This document shows, one piece after another, positions 61,429 to 64,000 of a stretch of DNA of 64,000 nucleotides (positions are counted from its first letter, which is position 1; each line of letters begins with the position of its first letter). Under the pieces are notes generated by a model. That model was not told the DNA's origin and searched no databases. It saw only the letters and a list, made by a program, of their open reading frames with translations. Source of the stretch: Neolewinella persica DSM 23188. GTDB taxonomy: Bacteria > Bacteroidota > Bacteroidia > Chitinophagales > Saprospiraceae. The stretch is taken from positions 146,702 through 210,701 of the forward strand of contig NZ_KB890480.1 in NCBI RefSeq assembly GCF_000373105.1, written 5' to 3'. The translations under genes were made by a program, and so were the position numbers.

Positions 61429-62757
61429 ATGCGAAACTACTTTCCTGTGCTCCTTCTACTGCTTCTTTGCACCAGCGTCAGCGCCCAGAAAAGCCTGCTT
61501 CATTCTGGCCCGATGTTGGGCTACTGCGAACAACGGGAAGTACTTATCTGGGTTCAGACTAATGCCGCAGCGACCGTGCAGGTAGCCTATACTGATGACG
61601 ATGGCGTGAAGCAAATGACGAACTCCGTAACTACAAAAAAGGCCGAAGCCTTTACGGCAAAACTTATTGCTGACGAAGTACAGCCCGGCCAGCATTATAC
61701 CTACGATGTCTTCATCAACGACCAACGGGTGAAACTGGATTATCCCACCGAGTTTACTTCCCAAAAAATATGGCGATGGCGCCAAGACCCACCCACTTTT
61801 ACCGTTGCGCTGGGCAGCTGTACCTACATCAACGAGCCCGTATATGATCGCCCCGGAGCAGGGTACGGAAGCGAGTATGAGATTTTCCGGTCCATCGATC
61901 AAAAGAACCCAGACCTGATGATCGCCCTGGGCGATAACATCTACCTGCGGGAGCCAGATTGGTACACCCGCACCGGCTACCAGCACCGCTACTCCCACAC
62001 CCGTAGCCTTCCGGAGATGCAAGCCCTGCTGGCCCGCACACACCACTATGCGACCTGGGACGATCACGACTACGGCCCCAATAACTCGGACCGAACCTGG
62101 GTACATAAGGAGCTTGCCAAAGAAACGTTCGACCTCTTCTGGGGGAACCTCACCAGTGGCCTGCCCGCCAGTAAAGTAGCCACAGGATCTGCCGGTATCA
62201 CGTCTACTTTTCGCTACAACGATACCGATTTTTTTCTGCTCGATAACCGAACTTTTCGCACCCCTAACGACCAGGATCGTGCCGATAATAAAACGGTGCT
62301 GGGTAAGCCTCAACTTGAGTGGCTCATCGAAAGCCTGATCTTTAGTGATTCTCCGTGGAAAATGGTCTGTATCGGTGGCCAGGTACTTAATACCTCCAAA
62401 CGCGGAGAAACTTACGTAAATCTGGCACCAGAAGAGCAAAAATACCTGCTCCGCCGGATCAATGAAGAGAAAATAAGCGGCGTTGTCTTTCTTACCGGTG
62501 ACCGCCACCATACCGAGCTCAGCGAACTGGAATTACCGAACGGCAACATGATCTACGACGTCACAATTTCCAGCTTAACGGCCGGAACCGGCTCTTCGCG
62601 CGACGAGCAAAACGATTATCGGGTAGACGGGACGCTGGCGGTCGAACATAATTTTGGTATCCTTACCTTCTCTGGTCCGCTAAAACAGCGAAAACTTGAA
62701 GTGTCGGTTTTCGATACCGAAGGGAAGAAAATATGGGATCGCAGCCTGCATCATTAG
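61429..62757 (+). CDS. PhoD-like alkaline phosphatase/phosphodiesterase
   Basis: A 442-residue exported protein with signal peptide ending CTSVSAQ. A short fibronectin-like N-terminal domain (GPMLGYCEQREVLIWVQTN) precedes a PhoD-type metallophosphatase: FTVALGSCTYIN, LMIALGDNIYLREPDWY, HYATWDDHDYGPNNSD, IGGQVLN and VVFLTGDRHHTELSELE, containing the Asp, Asn and His metal ligands. It hydrolyses phosphate mono- or diesters outside the cytosol, probably for phosphate supply. Confidence 0.93.
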   Translation: MRNYFPVLLLLLLCTSVSAQKSLLHSGPMLGYCEQREVLIWVQTNAAATVQVAYTDDDGVKQMTNSVTTKKAEAFTAKLIADEVQPGQHYTYDVFINDQRVKLDYPTEFTSQKIWRWRQDPPTFTVALGSCTYINEPVYDRPGAGYGSEYEIFRSIDQKNPDLMIALGDNIYLREPDWYTRTGYQHRYSHTRSLPEMQALLARTHHYATWDDHDYGPNNSDRTWVHKELAKETFDLFWGNLTSGLPASKVATGSAGITSTFRYNDTDFFLLDNRTFRTPNDQDRADNKTVLGKPQLEWLIESLIFSDSPWKMVCIGGQVLNTSKRGETYVNLAPEEQKYLLRRINEEKISGVVFLTGDRHHTELSELELPNGNMIYDVTISSLTAGTGSSRDEQNDYRVDGTLAVEHNFGILTFSGPLKQRKLEVSVFDTEGKKIWDRSLHH

Positions 62758-62785
62758 ATGGGAGCAGCAGGGAACAAATACAAAC

Positions 62786-62820
62786 GCCTCCGGTAAGTTA
62801 TTTACCGGAGGCATTTGTTG
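62786..62820. terminator. bidirectional terminator after the PhoD-like gene
   Basis: GCCTCCGGTAA and TTACCGGAGGC form an 11-bp perfect stem over a five-base loop, with A-rich sequence before and T-rich after. It lies between the PhoD-like gene and the convergent HAD gene. The remaining bases up to 63091 hold decayed repeats (GCTACTTGCGGTAGC) and no gene. Confidence 0.75.
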
Positions 62821-63091
62821 TAAGGGCGAACTTCGAGTGCAGGGAATAGCCCCCGCAACAAGACAGGGGACCATTAAGGCACTCAGGGCTACACTAAGCC
62901 TAACCCTGCAAAAGATTTGAAGCGCAAATTTCAACAGGTTTCGCAGATTATCGTAGCTGCGAAACGGCCTCTGTACTTCCTCCGTACCAACCTCAGTAAG
63001 CACCCACAAGCGCAGCGAGCTGCTACTTGCGGTAGCCTACAAGCGGGAAGCGCAACTAAAAAGAATGTAAGCGAATCGCCTTGTCGTTTAT

Positions 63092-63514
63092 TTAGTCCTT
63101 AAAGACTTCAACGTCCCGGTTCTTAACCACCAGGTCCGTGAATTTACCCTTGAAGCGGGTAGCCTTCACAATGTGGTTGTCGATCCAATGGTAGTTGCCG
63201 CCACGAGGCTTACCCATCAGCATGGCGTGCCATTTGAAATCGTGCTTCTTGAGCCAGTATTCGGTGATTTCGCGGTGCTCTTCCGTACGGGAAGTAAAGA
63301 AGGTGATGATGTGACCTTCCTCATGCCACTTATTGACGATGCGCAGGGCATCGGGGTAGGGGAGGCAGGTACCCATACGCTCCGGCTCCTCGTTAGGGAT
63401 GTCGTCGCAGATGGTGCCGTCGATGTCGATCAGGAAATTCTTTACACCATTGGGCAGAATCGGGCTGATCAATTCGCCCTTTTCGTTGAAAGTGGTTTCG
63501 AGGGTAGTATCCAT
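63092..63514 (-). CDS. HAD-superfamily phosphatase
   Basis: Start at 63514 (MDTTLETTFNEKGEL) gives 140 residues; an earlier ATG at 63553 is possible. The first HAD motif is FLIDIDGTICDD (Asp30 nucleophile, Asp32), the second is ITFFTSR, and the third is implied in KPRGGNYHWIDNH. The protein is short and without a cap domain, as in small phosphatases acting on sugar or polynucleotide phosphates. The substrate is unknown. Confidence 0.88.
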   Translation of the reverse strand: MDTTLETTFNEKGELISPILPNGVKNFLIDIDGTICDDIPNEEPERMGTCLPYPDALRIVNKWHEEGHIITFFTSRTEEHREITEYWLKKHDFKWHAMLMGKPRGGNYHWIDNHIVKATRFKGKFTDLVVKNRDVEVFKD

Positions 63515-63581
63515 TTTTAAAGTTTGTTTGGGGGCAACAGCGGTTTGCTGCAAAAATGCTTTTGAATGCTTAAGTTAAACG

Positions 63582-63589
63582 CAAAGGTA
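63582..63589 (-). promoter_or_regulatory. -7 box for the HAD phosphatase gene
   Basis: On the minus strand TACCTTTG perfectly matches TAnnTTTG, 67 bases before the start at 63514. Confidence 0.5.
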
Positions 63590-63705
63590 AGGCTTCGTGT
63601 GGTTTAGGACGACCGTTTAACGATTTGGATACTTTGAAATTTTATCCCGTTTACAAGGCCTAAGCAGGTCATGGGAAGCATGTTGATGCTTTATGATGAC
63701 AATTT

Positions 63706-64000
63706 GGGCGGGGACGCAGGTGCAAGGACGGTTTTGGAGCAGCTTGCTTCGCTCCTTGTTGCAGAGCGCCTTCGGCGCGTTACAGGGTCGCTTCGCTCCG
63801 GTTGCAGGAGTTGCAGCTACCGCAGAAGGCAGCTCACTTCGTTCGTGAAAAGGCATTTTTTTTAAAAAAAAACACCGAAAAATTTGCTTGGATTGCCTGG
63901 GGCAATTTTTTTCTGCAACCCCTGCAACCCCTGCAACCCCTGCAACCCCTGCAACCCCTGCAACCCCTGCAACCCCTGCAACCCCTGCAACCCCTGCAAC
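63706..64000 (+). repeat. composite repeat with 9-bp tandem array, copy 2 (runs out of window)
   Basis: It begins with an inverted TTGCACCTGCG-type copy (63706-63727). Then come GCTTGCTTCGCTCC, GAGCGCCTTCGGCGCGTT, CAGGGTCGCTTCGCTCCGGT, GCAGCTACCGCAGAAGGCAG, an A/T-run hairpin core (GAAAAATTTGCTTGG ... GGCAATTTTTTTC) and at least nine full copies of TGCAACCCC from 63914 to the window end. The order matches copy 1 at 54340. The 486-base gap contains no gene. Confidence 0.85.

Noticed and set aside
61456..62511. 351-residue minus-strand ORF opposite the PhoD-like gene
   Set aside because: Shadow of a gene with clear metallophosphatase motifs; no start context or domain of its own.
63914..64000. 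Tandem repeats at the window end as a CRISPR array
   Set aside because: The unit is only 9 bases, repeats directly without spacers, and there are no cas genes.

Overview
The window looks like a chromosomal piece of a marine-type Bacteroidota, most plausibly a Saprospiraceae/Lewinella-like organism. Supporting signs are two SusC/SusD pairs, a hybrid two-component sensor, several proteins with C-terminal type IX secretion sorting domains, signal peptides ending in 'AQ', lipoproteins with acidic residues after the Cys, and TAnnTTTG-type -7 promoter boxes with few Shine-Dalgarno sites. The genus is inferred. No rRNA, tRNA, transposase gene or CRISPR array was seen.

Region 1 (2-12667) is a polysaccharide utilisation locus: the C-terminal part of a GH78-type alpha-L-rhamnosidase, a hybrid two-component regulator, a possible 38-residue membrane peptide, SusC, SusD, and a secreted (beta/alpha)8-like putative glycosidase with a type IX sorting domain. 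Region 2 (12725-14625) is an AT-richer two-gene cassette of RloA/RloB (AbiL) type, a probable anti-phage module placed between carbohydrate genes.

Region 3 (14674-36449) continues the carbohydrate theme: four sulfatases, a GH106-type alpha-L-rhamnosidase, a DUF1961 protein, a second SusC/SusD pair, and a GntR-type regulator with a sugar-binding-protein-like effector domain. Mixed in are a cyclase-like DUF3095 protein, a DUF2490 protein, a TPR lipoprotein and an exopolyphosphatase. Region 4 (36725-44851) is a complete L-rhamnose pathway: bifunctional rhamnulose-1-phosphate aldolase/lactaldehyde dehydrogenase, isomerase, kinase, FMN lactate dehydrogenase, and an NCS1-like permease, closed by a strong terminator. 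Two rhamnosidase families, four sulfatases and rhamnose catabolism together suggest a sulfated, rhamnose-rich glycan such as ulvan. The polymer itself is inferred, because no polysaccharide lyase or GH88/GH105 gene is in the window. A shared motif, C[AG]TCC[TC]GTAC[CT]GTACCG, occurs upstream of rhaD, one sulfatase, the second SusC and the GH106 gene, and probably marks one regulon run by the GntR protein.

Region 5 (45110-64000) is mostly housekeeping and surface-protein genes: RluA-type pseudouridine synthase, MsrA, ArsC-like protein, HemF, a LytTR two-component pair divergent from a surface-protein operon with two tandem paralogues, DUF58, YraN, a membrane protein, a choice-of-anchor B protein, DinB-like protein, cytochrome c, PhoD-like phosphatase and a HAD phosphatase.

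The intergenic DNA is rich in interspersed repeats. These include about 18 copies of a TTGCACCTGCG-cored element (some lying on signal-peptide codons of sulfatases), 9-bp tandem arrays behind a conserved hairpin, a hairpin family flanking sulfatases, a 65-bp element in two copies, and a nested 189-bp palindrome.
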